A DNA stretch of 64,000 nt from Clavaria fumosa (GCA_951802425.1 OX637805.1:1736001-1800000), one strand, 5' to 3'. Counted from the stretch's first letter, positions 1-14,641 are shown. Made by a program: numbers and translations. The notes: generated from the sequence alone by a model not told the origin.

Positions 1-2302
1 CAACACCGACTGGCAGTCTTGCAACAACTGCCCGGCGGCCCCTGCGAAGGCCGCTGCAGCCAGGGCGACCCACAAACACGGCGCCGACCCCCTCCCTCCG
101 CTCCCAAGACCAGGGCTACACCCGTACCCGTACCCAACCCACGGGCGCCGACGACCGTATGTATGGGCAACACCAGAGGAGGGCCCCAACGGAAGGTGGC
201 TGCACCATCAGCCTTAGCGATTGGTGATGCCCCCCGTTGCAGGAAGGTTGGCCGCCCCAGCCTTCGTTTTGGAGGGCCAGTTCGTGTGTGCCTCCGTGTC
301 GTCAGCTCTTTCCGGGCCTGTGCTAATGCTGTCCGCAGCCAGTACAGCATCGGCATGTACCACCCAATCTGTGGGTTGTGGTGTTCCGGATCCGCAGTAA
401 GGTTGGGTTGGAGCTTGAAAATTTTTCATTTTACTGTAGTGTGTTGGACCACTGTACTTCTCAGTATTGAATAATCCTGAGTTGCGAGTTGCAAACCATT
501 TTTCACATTCATATATCAGTTGTTTACTTACAATTACTAGACATACTTGGTATCTGCAATGTCTAATCATTCAGTATTGAATAATACTGAGTTCCAGACT
601 ATCTTCTTAGTGTCTTAGCTGACCTGTTTGAGTCTATTCTCTACAGATTGTGTTATGTGCATGTCAGGGGGTCAGGCAGATCAGAGCAAAGTCCAGTCGG
701 AGTTCAGGTTCAGGATTCCAAACTTTCCAGAATAGGACTCTGGGGTTTGGTTAACTTAAATGCCCCTACTGAGTCCTGGGGGTCGCATATTTCAGAATTG
801 ATCATATTTGAGACAAGGGACAGATGGAGGGCAGTGGATGGAGTTCAGATTTAACAAGTGACTAAAGGAGAGGAGTTGTATCCTTTCATCGATTCCTATG
901 ATTGCGGAGCGTATATGAACGGCTCCCAGCCACGAGAAGCAGACCTTCGAACGCACATGTCGTCACTGCTCCTGTTCCCGCATACGTTACCATGTTTCTC
1001 GAAATGCACTTCTGTTGCCCATTCACGACCAGCTGTCTGCATGTTGACACATCATGCCGTCGTCGAAGATCAGCTATCAGAGGCCCGCTACATCCTCAAG
1101 ACCACCTTAGATACCTACAAAAGCTTTTCAGATGACGACTGTGGCAATGCGCCCATCAGGCCTCGCCTTTCTCTGCGTTCATCCGCGTTCTAGTTCTCAC
1201 ATTGCACCTCGACCATGCTGCGTTGTCTTTTCCACATTCTCCCTCTCACCAATTCTATCGCAAAAACCGGAAAGGAGAAAGGCTCAAACGGGATGCAGAC
1301 GCGACTCTCGCCGAGTTCATCGTATGTGTATATATACCACAAGAAATTATCTGCCGTCTATTCTTTGCAAGATGACCTTGTTGATTTTCTAAGATGTGAC
1401 AGCAACCGAAACTTGAGCGCTGGTTAAGGAACGGCGGGTCACAGAGCCTATAAGCGGACGGAAAATAAAAAATAAAAACACACAAAAATCCTTGACAAAG
1501 GATCAGCATGTCAATTGTAGAAATAACCCGGCCCCGGGACCACGAGAATGGAGTAAAAGGTATCCGTGTTTAGCTACTAGTGTAAGCTCTGTAAACGCGT
1601 AAGGAATGACTACGCTATGTGCCATGTAGTATGTCGAGGTGAATTACGTAATATCTAGACTACGACGACTGTAGTTCTTTGTATTCTTTGTACTTGTACT
1701 TCCAACATCAATTTCTCCAGTTTTGTCGTTCTTCATTGCTTTCCTGTGTCTTCGGTGGCCTTTCTTTTTGGCGAGATTTACGTTACCCATATGCCTCTTT
1801 TCCCATGCTCCTATCGATGCGGCGCATTATGGAATGTTGGGAATGTCATCCCGTAGATTGTGCTTGTACAAACAGCCTACGTACAAAACAGCAGCGTACC
1901 AACTAACTAATTCATGAAAAATGAACGGAAAAGCAGCAAATGAAATTCTTAATACGAGCGAGTCCGTGAACGCGAGCAAAGAGAATTTGATAGGGTGCAC
2001 ACATCTTAAATGGTGCCTTAGATGTAATAGAGCCGCCTTCGACTTTGAACAGAAAGTCTCCCAGATATACAAACGAAATTTTGAAAATACTAGATCAGGA
2101 AAAATGCAGAAAGAAGCGCGCTTGTCGACTTGTCGTTCGTCGCCCACGGAGAAATCTCATCCATCATTCCCGGAAGTCGCAATTGTCCGTCTCGAAGAGG
2201 CAATTGCCGAAAAAATTTAGACAAGGGAAGAATGACAAGGAAAACAAAGAACCAGCTTGATGTCCGGCGTGTGGGAGTCGACGCGCAGCGCTCCATTTGA
2301 GT
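1..2302. other. Stretch without a supported gene
   Basis: No reading frame here shows a recognisable domain or a chain of exons that splices in frame. The only structure I see is a near-perfect 23-bp direct repeat at 461-483 and 571-593. The downstream edge is the 3' end of the MAPK gene on the minus strand. Confidence 0.5.
461..593. repeat. Pair of 23-bp direct repeats
   Basis: The unit TCAGTATTGAATAAT-CTGAGTT occurs at 461-483 and again at 571-593 with one mismatch, leaving 87 bp between the copies. No coding potential is seen between them. They could be the remnant of a small mobile element or a local slippage duplication. I cannot tell which from one window. Confidence 0.6.
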
Positions 2303-3902
<1,600 letters not shown>

Positions 3903-5513
3903 GTCTGGGAGTGAGAGGTGGAGGTGGTGTTATCAAAACAACAGAAAGTGGGAAGAGACGAGGAGAAGGTCTTGTTAGGTGAAGGGGCCAAAATTATACC
4001 GGACTAGAAAAGGGAGCAGGCTGGAGAACATTCAGCCACAATTGGATAAGCCAGGCTTGCCTGTGCTTCAGCGTTGCATCGCGACAAGTCCCTTTGCCCG
4101 TCCTTCACCATGGCAATTGTCTCAATTCCCAGACAACGCTTATCTCACCGCTACCTGATACCACTGGCTGCTCCTGATGTGATCTCGTGAGGCAAACCAG
4201 AAACAGCCTCCATTCCAAGCCAAGGTAGATCCCACACATGTCGAGGATTCTCCGGCAACAGAACGGCTACAGTTAAAAATGGTACCTTCCACGTCTCTCC
4301 ATCACGAGATTCTCGCTCAATGTACGTGAGCGATCACGTCCAAAAAGTCTGCCAATAACAGCCTTTCAACGTGCCCGCAACGCAAACAATTGATCCTATC
4401 ATTGATTCCTCTGCGCGTTCCGGTTTCATTCCTTGGCATATTCTCCCGAGGAATTCCGCCTGTGCTAGATCGCGAGGTGTCCTTCTTGATCAACAGAACG
4501 GATTAAACATTCCTCATCCGGCCAGCGACGGTATCTGACCATCATTCGACTTGATCATCTTCGCCTGGAGCTTGATCGTTTCTGTATGAACTACGCGACT
4601 ATGCCTAAGACTCATTCTAGCAGCGAACTGACACAGGAACCAAGAAGATAACACCTCTCTCGGTTCTCGGCGACTAACATTGCCACCGATCTCGCGATAC
4701 CTCGCAGGGTGCGTCCAGTGGAAGCAGAACGACGGCCGCGCTCGTTGTCCTTCCCACAACACAGACGGTACCGATATGAGAACTTACAAACAAACTCTTA
4801 GGATTAACTGGCAGTTCCGGCAGAACAGCACCGACGCAGGGTCCCCGTTTCGTGTTTCATACCAACCTTCACGCGACCTCTCCCGATGATAGTACCTTGA
4901 ATGGGAGGCCAAGTAGTGACTGCGCTAATCGCCGACCCTTCGCAAAAGCGATGAGTAAAACCTGCTCGGACATGAAGGCCTGTCACGACTGTTGTCCTGA
5001 TGCAAATGGCTCATCACATCACGTATGAGGTGAATGCGAAAGAGCACTTGCCTAATCACTGGCATGCAGGGTGCGGGGCATAGTATTAGTACACATCATT
5101 TGCGGCACGTCTGATGGTACCCTACGTACATTGCGCTGCCACAGCGACAATCGGGCCGCGAAGCTGATGTAGGAGTGTGCTGTGCACCTGGGGAGAGCGC
5201 ATTAGGTTCCGAGGATGAGCAACGGACAGATTGTTGTCTGACCTCATTGTAACAACGGTCTGATCAGGAATAGAGATGAGATAACATTGACGACTTTTCA
5301 AAGATAGCATTGCCAGAGTAAGACTGAGTGGGATTTAGTTTACTTGATGGGGCCTTGCAAGTTGGCTTGTGTGCTTCACCTGGAAACTAAGCGCTGCTCT
5401 GTCGTGGTGCTTATTAGATACAGTAGTGGTCCAAGACAATATCCTTAATTTCTGTAGGGAAAAGGGCGGATCATAACTTCGTCAACGATATTTTTACCAT
5501 ACGTATCCCCAAG
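3903..5513. other. Intergenic stretch without a supported gene
   Basis: This 1.6 kb lies between the MAPK start and the 3' end of the reductase gene, so it must hold the MAPK promoter. Only short, unrelated frames are present. No domain or splice-consistent exon series was found. Confidence 0.5.
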
Positions 5514-6793
5514 CTACTCAGCCTTCAAATGCTCTCCCCACCACTCCTCGAACCCGCCACACCCCAGTTCGCCTTCAACCCCAAGCTCTTCCGTCTCCCT
5601 GACGTACAGCTGTGTGTCGCGCGGTCGAATGACCGCGGCTGCGCCCTTGGGCTCCTCTGCACTAGGAACGATGTGCCCGTGCGGCAAGCCGAGCAGTTTC
5701 GCGAAGATGAGGCAGATCTCATACTTAGTGAATGGCTCCGCGGCTGAGTAGTGCATTATCGGCGGTAGCGCCCCGCAAGCGAGGTTGTGCTCTATTTATA
5801 AGATGAACGTCGATTGAAGAAGCTGTAGAGAATGCGACGCGTAAAATCGAAAACGGACCGGAGAGTCGAACCAGGAAACCCGCGATGTCAATTGTGTTTG
5901 TGGGATACCGCGTGGCATAGTGGTCCATGTTGTACTTTTTCCCGGACTGATCCTTCACAACGTCTAAGAGGATGTTGATCGCTGAGTCGGAATTGTTGCG
6001 TGCGGGACCGTACCTGAGGTTGAACTTCGGTAAATCATGCAGGGGGGAAGTCCGAGGCGGAGGGAACGCACAGTACGGGCACCCTGAAGACGACAGCGTC
6101 AGCGCCCAACTCACCGAGCACGACTTCCTCGCCGTCGCGCTTTGTTTGCCCGTAGAGCTGCAGCGGATTCGTCCTGGATGCGGGGGTGTAGGGAGGGGAG
6201 GTCCCATCAAACACGTAATCTATCGAAGGTCCTGAGATTGGATGAAGGTCCTTGGCGACGGAAAGCAGTCTCACCGGTGGATATGTAGATCAGTTTGAAT
6301 TTTAGCTCCTTCGATAACCGAGCAAGCAAAGCAGGCACGGCCACGTTGAGCTTAAAGAACTGCCATAAGAGATTGTGGTCGTGAAAAGCGAGAGGAACCA
6401 TACCCTCTTCGCGCCTTCAGGATCCTACCACGCAAAACCAGCCTTAAACACGGTAGACGATCGGAATGGACATGTAGCACACCTGTTGCACTACGTCCGG
6501 CCTCCGCTCCGCCGCGCAATGGATCACCCCTTCGTCGTCAAATTCGCCATGCAAGCAACGACCCCTGGCCGGAGAGACTTACAGTTGCAAACACTTCTGT
6601 TAGTATTGCCACCAAAGAGCTCAGCAAACTTTTTGCGGACAGCGTCGGTATCCGTCAGGTCAAGCGACTGCAGCTCTCCAAGCGAACGTGAATGCGCGAG
6701 GCCGATAACATCATGAGATCCAGAAGCTTTGAAGGCGTTGTAGATCGCTGACCCAAGCAGACCTGATGCACCTGTTACAATGACCTTCACCAT
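5514..6793 (-). CDS. RmlD-type NAD(P)-binding protein, MAT2B-like, 315 aa
   Basis: Extended short-chain dehydrogenase of the dTDP-4-dehydrorhamnose reductase (RmlD) family, closest in pattern to the regulatory beta subunit of methionine adenosyltransferase. Seven exons (6793-6583, 6529-6483, 6424-6404, 6350-6275, 6231-6072, 6013-5859, 5791-5514) sum to 948 nt. The start MVKVIVTGASGLLG is the Rossmann nucleotide-binding loop. VIHCAAERRPD, YVFDGT, the YGQTKRDGE segment with the catalytic-type YxxxK, and RVPVLYG follow in the family order. Exon 3 is only 21 nt. Whether it is an enzyme or a MAT regulator cannot be decided from sequence, and fungal homologues are largely uncharacterised. The start gives the Rossmann motif at residue 7, as is usual. 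Confidence 0.9.
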
Positions 6794-7299
6794 TACTTGA
6801 CTGACCGAGGTTGAACGATGAACGTTGATGAACGAAGACCAGTGAGCGCTAATCGTTGAACGACTGGCGAGCGGCTCAACACGTGACTACACGCATCCAT
6901 GATCGGGAAGTGGTCGGTTCTGTCGCTGCGGGACGACAAAAGTATGCGTCCCCCGTACGCACCTGCGGCTCGCCCAGGCAGCTTCTGGCCGCCTCTGGCG
7001 GTAGAATTTTACTTGCAGCAAGATCTCAAGTCGTGCTTTGGTCCGGACGCTCGGCGCTAAGGAGACCACGGGAATGGCTGTGGAGCACATTCCACAACGC
7101 GAGGGTCGGGAGCTGACAGCTGGATCCACTCCTACTGGACTTGGCTAGTCTGGTTCGCGCGGCTACAATAAATCTATTTCGTTTGCAGGTGATAAGGTAC
7201 CTGCATCTGCGACGGCTGTATTTTCTCCCCGAAAGGGCCTCCTTCAACACGAATCTCGACGAGCTTTCCTCCAAAAAGAACTAGACTTCGTGTGCCGTT
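6794..7299. promoter_or_regulatory. Divergent intergenic promoter region
   Basis: These 506 bp separate the reductase start (minus) from the start of a membrane protein (plus), so both promoters must lie here. No clear TATA box or repeat stands out. Confidence 0.4.
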
Positions 7300-8670
7300 A
7301 TGTGCAGAGTCATCTCGTTTGTGTTCCTGTTGCTGCTCGCGTGCTTCGGGCACGCAGCGCATAACGTCACAGCTGAGGATACCGACTCGAGCGTCGTCTA
7401 CGCTGGAATATGGAGCTTCACTTCACCAGATTATAGTGGTTTTGACCATGGCGCTACACATCATTACAGCAATATTACTATCGATCCAAAGGCAAATGCG
7501 TCATTTACCTTTATTGGTGAGGATCAGAGCCCCGTCCTTGGAATGGAACAATTCAATGTCATTTCTAGGTACCGCAATCTATTTCTGGTCGCCTAAATGG
7601 CCGTACCCAGTTACAACTGTCATTCGTCTCGACAACGCAGATACGAGCGAGCTTCTGGATCTTCAGGACTATTCCTCGCTAGCCCGTAACGCTGCACCGA
7701 CCGTGAAGTCACAGATTGTTTGGGGGAAAACTGGCCTAAAGAACACCACTCATCAGTTGGTAGTCTCCAGGCATCCAACCGGGATGTGGGTCATCTTGGA
7801 TGCCCTCACGTATGTCCCTCCTTTCACTTTGGTACAATGTCGAGCGCCGAATATCTCATGGAGCATTATAGCTACACAGTTCTTGATCCCGGTGACGCGG
7901 CCGACGTTGCGAATACACTCCCAAGCGCCGCCACCTCTACTAATCCGACTCCGACTAACGCCGCCAATACTTCTGGAACGACAACACCCTCACATGCGTC
8001 GTTTAGCTTTGTCTCTGTCGTTGCTCCTGCTGTGATCGGAGCACTTATCGCTCTAGGACTAATGGCGCTTCCGGCGTATCTGCTTGTCCGCCACCTTCGC
8101 CGGCGTGCGGGACTGGAATCGACTAGTGTCATTACTCTTCCAACCTCTATGGATAGTGGGGGCTCAGGCGGAGGACACGCGATCATTGTCCCATTCACCG
8201 CCACGTCGGATTTCTGTACAGATGAACGTCTCACTAAGGGGAAGAGGTCATTCTCACTGGATGACGCTTCTCGCAATTCAGCTTGGATGGGAGCCCAAGC
8301 CCGTGAATCGCAGGAGCGCGCCGCCGTCTCTGCTCCGCCGCACATCGCCCTCCGTATACCATCCTCAGGTTCAGTTTGGAATCCCCCATCGAACAATCAT
8401 TATATTCGGACTTCCTTCGTTGTGGACAACATCCCATTTGACATAACGTACGCGGGATCGCAATCCACGTCTCCGCGAACGATTACGACGTCATTACCTG
8501 CCCATGGTCCGCTCCGTATCAGCTGCACGGCAGATGACGACTCCTGTGTAAGCTCAGACTATCACTCAGCCTCTATCTCCAGGGACAGCGCAGGTAATGG
8601 CCCAACGGGAGACCAAAAAGATCAGGGGAAAGACTTGACCTATCCTCCTCCAGCATACACCTCAATATAA
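7300..8670 (+). CDS. Single-pass membrane protein with Ser/Thr stalk and PPAY tail, 418 aa
   Basis: Function unknown. Three exons (7300-7516, 7569-7809, 7872-8670) sum to 1257 nt. The N-terminus is a hydrophobic signal peptide (VISFVFLLLLACFGHA). An extracellular region of about 180 residues with several N-x-S/T sites follows, then a Thr/Ser/Ala stalk and one transmembrane helix at about residues 202-224 (starting VVAPAVIGALIALG). The helix is followed by the basic stop-transfer RHLRRR. The cytosolic tail of about 190 residues is Ser-rich and ends PPPAYTSI, containing a PPxY motif at 412-415. The layout resembles fungal Mid2/Axl2-like wall-sensor topology, but no domain identity is claimed. 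A second protein of the same plan lies at 38149-40033. Confidence 0.8.
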
Positions 8671-9885
8671 GGCATACATACCTTACCTTTGACCGAATTT
8701 TCCCTCGCTCTAAGCTAAGACGTATAGATCAGATGTGCATGCATTCTCCTGGCATTGGACGGACATTTTTGACTTCCTCCAATACGAGTCGCCTCAATTA
8801 TAATAATGTCGGCCTCACTTTTTGTAACAGGCCAAACAGGGCGCTGCTCCATCATACTGAGCATTTTTGTGGTTAGAAACTGACTCCGAATGCTGCTTGC
8901 TCATTCTTGGCTTCGTTGCATTACATCATGTCTGCAAGAAGCGTCTCTCAGCCTGGTTCAGAGCCAACACTTAACTAAGACAGTCTCCCTTGCATTGAGT
9001 CGGCACGGTGAATGGTAAAATGAATAAAAGGTGTCGTCTTCCTAGGGCCAGCTTGGAACTAAAGCTAACGGGACGAGCAGCAACATAGCCATCCCTACTA
9101 ATCCGCAAAAGGTTTTACATGAGCCAGCCGTAAAAGACGTACCACAGGACAACGAATAAAATTTAAAAGTGGACTGCACAAGCAGGCACCAGCATGATCG
9201 ATCGATTTTGCAATCGTGACCATCGTTCTAGGCGGCGAATCTGATTCGATAAATGCAATACCGATAGAAGTGGTCCAAGAATCGTGTTCGGTATCCACGG
9301 CCTTCGTAAATGCAGCAGATAGCATACCTTTCCAAAACCTCTTCAGTCTGAGATAGAAGCTGACTGCACCGCTAACTAAGAGCCCCTTGTCTCTCGAACG
9401 ATGAAGAAACTGACACGAGCCAGGGGGCGCAGCACGCACGCAAAGAGGAGCAACACCACAGTAGTATATGTGATTTGTTGCGTATCTTATTGCTCCAAGC
9501 AGCTTTACCCTCAACGTCCGCGTTCGGCGCAGCAGCCATGACAGGTGAGACACAAAGGCTCTAGCGGGAAAGTATACAGTAATCGGCGAACATCAGATCT
9601 AAGCAAAAGGCAGAATCGAGGCCATTCAGTTAGTAAGCTCAGTCCTGGGCAGAAAGAGGGGCCGATATGCAAGGACAACAGCCAAGAGGATCGCGCACAG
9701 CAGACGAATCATTGAAGCTCGAAGCCCAGCATTGGCTGAACCCGCAGAGAAGCAGAGGCTTAAAGAATGATAGATTGGCTTTGTACGGTCGGTCATGCGA
9801 CGCCCAATGCGCCCAGATTACTAATTTGTTTCGAAATGCTGGAACACATCATTAGGCTAATCATCTAGCACATATTTCTCGTTGT
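8671..9885. other. Convergent intergenic stretch without a supported gene
   Basis: This 1.2 kb lies between the 3' ends of the membrane protein gene and SEC24. A 151-codon minus-strand frame at 9098-9553 has no recognisable features and was not accepted. Confidence 0.45.
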
Positions 9886-12800
9886 TCAATAGCTCGCGCC
9901 ATTAACCTAACCGTAAGCAGTCAACCAAGTGGCCCCGTGATCCGGGGAAAGATACTTACCTTGTCCTTCAACTGTGTGATGAACTGCTGGTAGCTTGGTA
10001 GCACGTCTGCGCGGTCCTGAATCAAGCAACTGAGCGCCCATAACCTGAGAGGCGGCTCTCCATCTTCCTTGACGACGTAGAGGTGTGGATAGTAAACGCC
10101 ACGTCGCATCTCCCTTGTCTTTTGAATGATAGCGTTAACCCGTTGGCTGAAAGGATTGTCGAGAACAGGAAGCGTAGTCTGGCGAGACGGGTTGAAATCA
10201 GTTGGGTCGAGGAGGAAATGATAAAGAATGAAATATCCATCACCTTGCCGCCACGCAAGACATCGTAGCTAGGGAGGTTGAAGACATCTATAATTAATTG
10301 CGGAACCGCGTCGCGCCCCACCCAAAGGAAAATGGTTTGTCCATCTTCAATCATGAATAGGCCATGCCGCTCTAGCCGCTCTGCAGTGAGAGGTAGAAGG
10401 GGTGGCATGATGACGCCCCGTTCACCGACCGTTCCTGCCTGCAACGAGTCAGGTAACCGAGGAAGACGAGAACCGGGAGACATACCTCCGGTGGCATGTT
10501 ATGAAGGGAGTAAAAATTGGGATAGATGTACGGTATCAAGAGTTGGGAGGGGAGCGACGACAGAAGAGCCTGAGCGTAAGCCCTTAGATCCGGTGGGATC
10601 TGCGCGCTTTGGCGTATGCCGACCTTCACACAGGGTCAGCTTGCACATCCGCCTGCCTGGTCTATAACAACACACACATTCTTGAGCAAACCCAGCACCA
10701 GCACCGGAAGCATCTTCATATTATCTGATATCGCTAATTGGGCACTGGCCCCGGCACCAGCAGCGGTCATGCTGCCTTTGTAGCATTGCAGGATATCGAC
10801 TAGCCTTTGCATAAGGAAGTCACGCGCATCTTCCAACTTGTGCGTGAGTGATCGCTCGACCGCTTTATTTGCAAGCAGGGTGGCGAGGGCAACTTGATCC
10901 GCAGAAGCAAACACCTCCGACAAGTTGGAAGTTGTTGGAAGGGCTAGAGAGATGACACGGATTCTTCTTTCGCCTGGATCACGTGTCAGGTGGCAGCCGC
11001 GGCCCGTGGGAGTGATAGATCACCAACCGAAGCATGTTGTATGGAGCACGGCGGTTTGGAAGACGACGAACGGAGCCGTAACAGTCTCTTCAATCTGCAC
11101 CTCGATGACATAAGATTGATCTTGAGGGACCGTAGGCATGGCAAGAAGATCGGTGGATCTGACGAAGAAGTTGCCATGGAACGTCGACATGCGAAGACCT
11201 GAAAAAAATCTAGTGCTGGCAAAGTTGAGAGTAACATGACGAGATACCTCTAGATGCACGGACACGCATCACGGCTTCCAACATGATAGGCATGGCAATG
11301 ACGTTCCCGAATTCGTGGGCAAACTTGAGCGCGTCCTCAGACCGCGCCGCATTGAAGGCGGGATAGAAGTATGTCTGGCCAGAGGTATAGTGCGGAAGGC
11401 AGGCTTGCATTACGGGTCAGTCTCCTACCACTCAATAGATAGACTAGACTTCACCAAGAGTGGCCACATCTTGGTACATGGCACTGAACAGGAACATGTC
11501 GACAGAGACTTGCGCTCGCGAACACTCAATTGCAAACGTTTTATAAAAGGGCGAGGCGGAAATAAGGAGACCTGATTCCTAGTGAAATGCATGACTGATC
11601 AGCCTAGCTTTTAACTTCACAGTCCTCGCACCTTAGATGTTCCGAGTGTCTTGACGTCTTCACGGTTCTTGAGTGTGCCCGGGCCAACACTTGGCAGAGA
11701 GGCGGACAAGACCATAATTTTGCCACCGATTGACGACTGGAAGAAGAATCTTAGAGATGCAACTATGAAAGTCACGGTTAAGTACCATCAATTTAAAAGC
11801 AGCGTTTAGGGCAGGGCCCAAAGCGCTTCCAACCGTGTGATTGTCCTTGAACATATCGTTGATACGTCCGAGTAATGATTCCAAACCAGCACGACACTCC
11901 GTCAGATTGACGAGTAGGTCCGTGGGCTTCGGAAGGAAGATATCGTCAATGTCCGACACGACCATCATAGAGCAGTCCGCATTTCCGGGCTTGAACAAAG
12001 CATTAGTCAAGAAAAGTGTATGATTGCAAGTGACCTACGACTATGGAGTAGAAATAGATAGAGGCGTCAAAGCCGATCACGGCCACTTTCGCTCTCTCGT
12101 CTTCATTGGGGATTCGGTCCAGACTCTCGAGAATAGTCCGGGTAGCTGTGGCGACCATGCCTGCAATCGTACTGGCTAAGAATTGGAAAAAGAGGCCATG
12201 ACAAGAGTCTTCGCTCACCGGACTGGACAGCGTTATGACTGACGTCGAGTAGGAATATATAGACTGGTGGCTGCGGCGCGCGAACCGTGTACTCAGTTGG
12301 GGCAACAAATTCCATGACAGAGTGATTGAGCTCGGCACGAGCCCATCTGTCGCCCGGTGCGTTACGGATCGCGTCCCAGTCGAACATCTGCGGAACCTCA
12401 TTTGACATGGAACACATGCAACACCGCCACCTGATGGAATTGAAATTGTTCATGACAGCGTACGTAACGAGGGAAGGCGGGTCTCACCGGTTACCACCGT
12501 CAATGAACTGGACAAACGGGTTGATGTATGTTCTGCATCGCCTGCACCTCGCAATGACGGTATCCGTTACAACTGGCACGGGGGGGTCACCCTTCAAAGA
12601 GCGGTAAGGCGTAATGACGAGAGCGAGCGGAATCTTCGACTTTGCGAGTAAAGAGGACGTCGTTGGTATCGCATTGAGCGTACACCGCTGATAAGATGGA
12701 TCTGCATTCGCAGTTGGAGAAGGCGTGATCGCGGCATTCGGCGGGAGCCGAATCTCGGGAGGGGGTCTTTCCAGCTCTCGCGGATCGGGCGGCGAGGTCA

Positions 12801-13464
12801 GAAGGTTGGTCGTGTAGAGCTGGAACGGCTTCGAGCCTCCCATGGACATGTGGCCGAACTGGTCTGCCAGATTGGTCACGGGCGGCGGCTGGCCGTACGC
12901 GGGCTGTGGCTGTTGGCCATACGCAGGCGGGGTCGCGTAGTCCGTCTCCGCTGCGTAATACGCGGGTTGTTGCAGCGGCTGCGCTCCAGGCGCACCTTCA
13001 GCCGCGAGACCAGGCGTGAATAATTGCGAGCCAACCGCGGACGGCTGTAGCTGAGGCTGTTGGGCAGCGCCGATGCCAACACCGCCGTAGGAAGGGTCGG
13101 GTATACCTAGTCCTTCTGTCGTCCCGTAGTAGACCTGAGTCTGACCGGCGGCGTATTGACGACGCTTCGAAGTGTGGTGCGTCACGGGCGCAGGAGCAGG
13201 AGACGCTTGTCGATCCACGGTTGGTCCAGGGCTTTGCACTGGCAGTTCCCACTGTGTATGCCCTGTGGCGGACTCTGCTGGTGATGAGGAGAGAAGCACA
13301 CGTTGAGGCAGATGAAGTGAAGCGCACCAATGTATAGATATCGCTGATGCTGTACATCCCTGTCAAGGTTCCAATGAGGAAACGGGTTTGTCTGGCAATG
13401 GCTTAACCGCGACGTACCATTCTGCTTCCCAACCAGGGGGAAGTTCTTGAGCAGGAGACGCCAT
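9886..13464 (-). CDS. SEC24: COPII coat subunit Sec24 with an N-terminal WW domain, 947 aa
   Basis: Cargo-selecting subunit of the Sec23/Sec24 inner COPII coat at ER exit sites. Fifteen exons, 13464-13418 to 9906-9886, sum to 2844 nt. After a Pro/Gln/Tyr-rich linker come the zinc finger (CRRC...CCMC), the trunk ([21 protein letters not shown]), the beta/helical regions and the gelsolin-like end ([16 protein letters not shown]). Unusually, the first three exons encode a WW domain at residues 8-38: LPPGW, a central RYLYI strand and GHTQWELP, with the two tryptophans at 12 and 35. Yeast, animal and plant Sec24 proteins as I know them have no WW domain. Splicing is in frame at every junction. The last exon is only 21 nt (ending VNGASY). 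The start is the first ATG and is needed to give the full WW fold. Confidence 0.95.
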
Positions 13465-13614
13465 GGATGATTTTTTGCCAAAGCGGTACGGATAAGCAGA
13501 AAGGGCAGACACGTATAAAAGGGCAAAATTTCTCGCGTAATCGCGACAACAAACGCAAAGTCAAACTGCTCGATTTCTAGGGACGGAGAGTACATTGGTC
13601 TACAACGCAGTGCA

Positions 13615-14641
13615 TTAGGTCAATTCAGAGGCACGTTTAGCCTCTAATCGCTTCAAAAGCACTTGGGTGCAATTCAGCAAAGCCTGAGCTTCCTCTGGCA
13701 TCGCATCTGCGCAAGCCGCCCACCGTATTCTCACTTTTTCGTCAAGTAGGTAGACATACCCAATCTTGCTGTTCGGGAACCCCATCGCCTCTCTGACGTA
13801 TTCCATATTCTGGCTAGAGACTAGGTACGTCGGATGTTGATCGACTGGAACCGTCTTTCGTATCGAGTTCACGAACATGTTGACAAGGAAAGATTTGAGG
13901 ATATTCTCTTGCAGATTTATTTGGATGTGGCAGTATAACGGATGCCTCTCGAATCGTTCGTTGGTTAGCGCTGTGAAACCTGCGGTATGGAACTAGTTGA
14001 AACGTGAATGGCAAGTTTATAAAGGAAGTCAAGGGTTTTCACCTCAGATATCTTCGTTGACAGCATTGATACAACGGATATTTTGCCCGTACAGAGATCA
14101 GTCGTGTGCAATTTTCCACGGCTCTTGTCCAAGCTGGTCCCCCGTATGTCAGGAAAATAGAGAGCTTTCTGGAAAGCAGCGTGAATATAAGCAGGCGTAG
14201 CAGCGAAGATGCATTACATCTTCCCGAATAACAGCGCTTGGGGCAATCCAAGTTTTACCCCCATGTCTCCGTGTAGCATGGAAGTCATTGAAATAGCCCT
14301 TCGTTGCTTCCTTGATTCTGTTCAAACAAGACATCAGCACTAGCAGTAATCGACTCATCCTATGACAGTTACAGATATCGGCGCCTCGCCATACGCTTCT
14401 CCTGATCTAGAAGCTCATCCCGCTTCTCCTCCCATGTCATGGGAGTTGATCTCGGAGGGTCTGGCAGGCCCAGAGGTCGCTGCAGCATAGGGATGATGTT
14501 CGCATCGTCTCTTGCGGACGAGGAAGCGATGTCGTGGGTATGTGCCGAGGTACTATCGTATCTTGTTGCGTTTCCCTTCACTAGCAAGGACGAAACACCA
14601 TGGAAAGAGTTGCGGAATGATGACCGTGCAGCCAGCAGCAT
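13615..14641 (-). CDS. ATP10: Mitochondrial F1Fo-ATP synthase assembly factor Atp10, 290 aa
   Basis: Inner-membrane/matrix chaperone that helps subunit 6 (Atp6) assemble into the Fo sector. Four exons (14641-14373, 14317-14218, 14168-14043, 13992-13615) sum to 873 nt. The N-terminus MLLAARSSFRNSF is a basic, amphipathic presequence. The family core is present: GYFNDF, KTWIAPSAVIRED, ALYFPDIRGTSLD, a KISVVSM strand, and the thioredoxin-like C-terminus with KIGYVYLLDEKVRIRWAACADA. The 3' end is 150 bp from the SEC24 start. The 5' end faces histone H2A across a short divergent promoter. Length and motifs match the family well. Confidence 0.93.

Noticed and set aside
9098..9553. 151-codon minus-strand frame between two convergent genes
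   Set aside because: No domain, no splice continuity, and composition like non-coding flanks.
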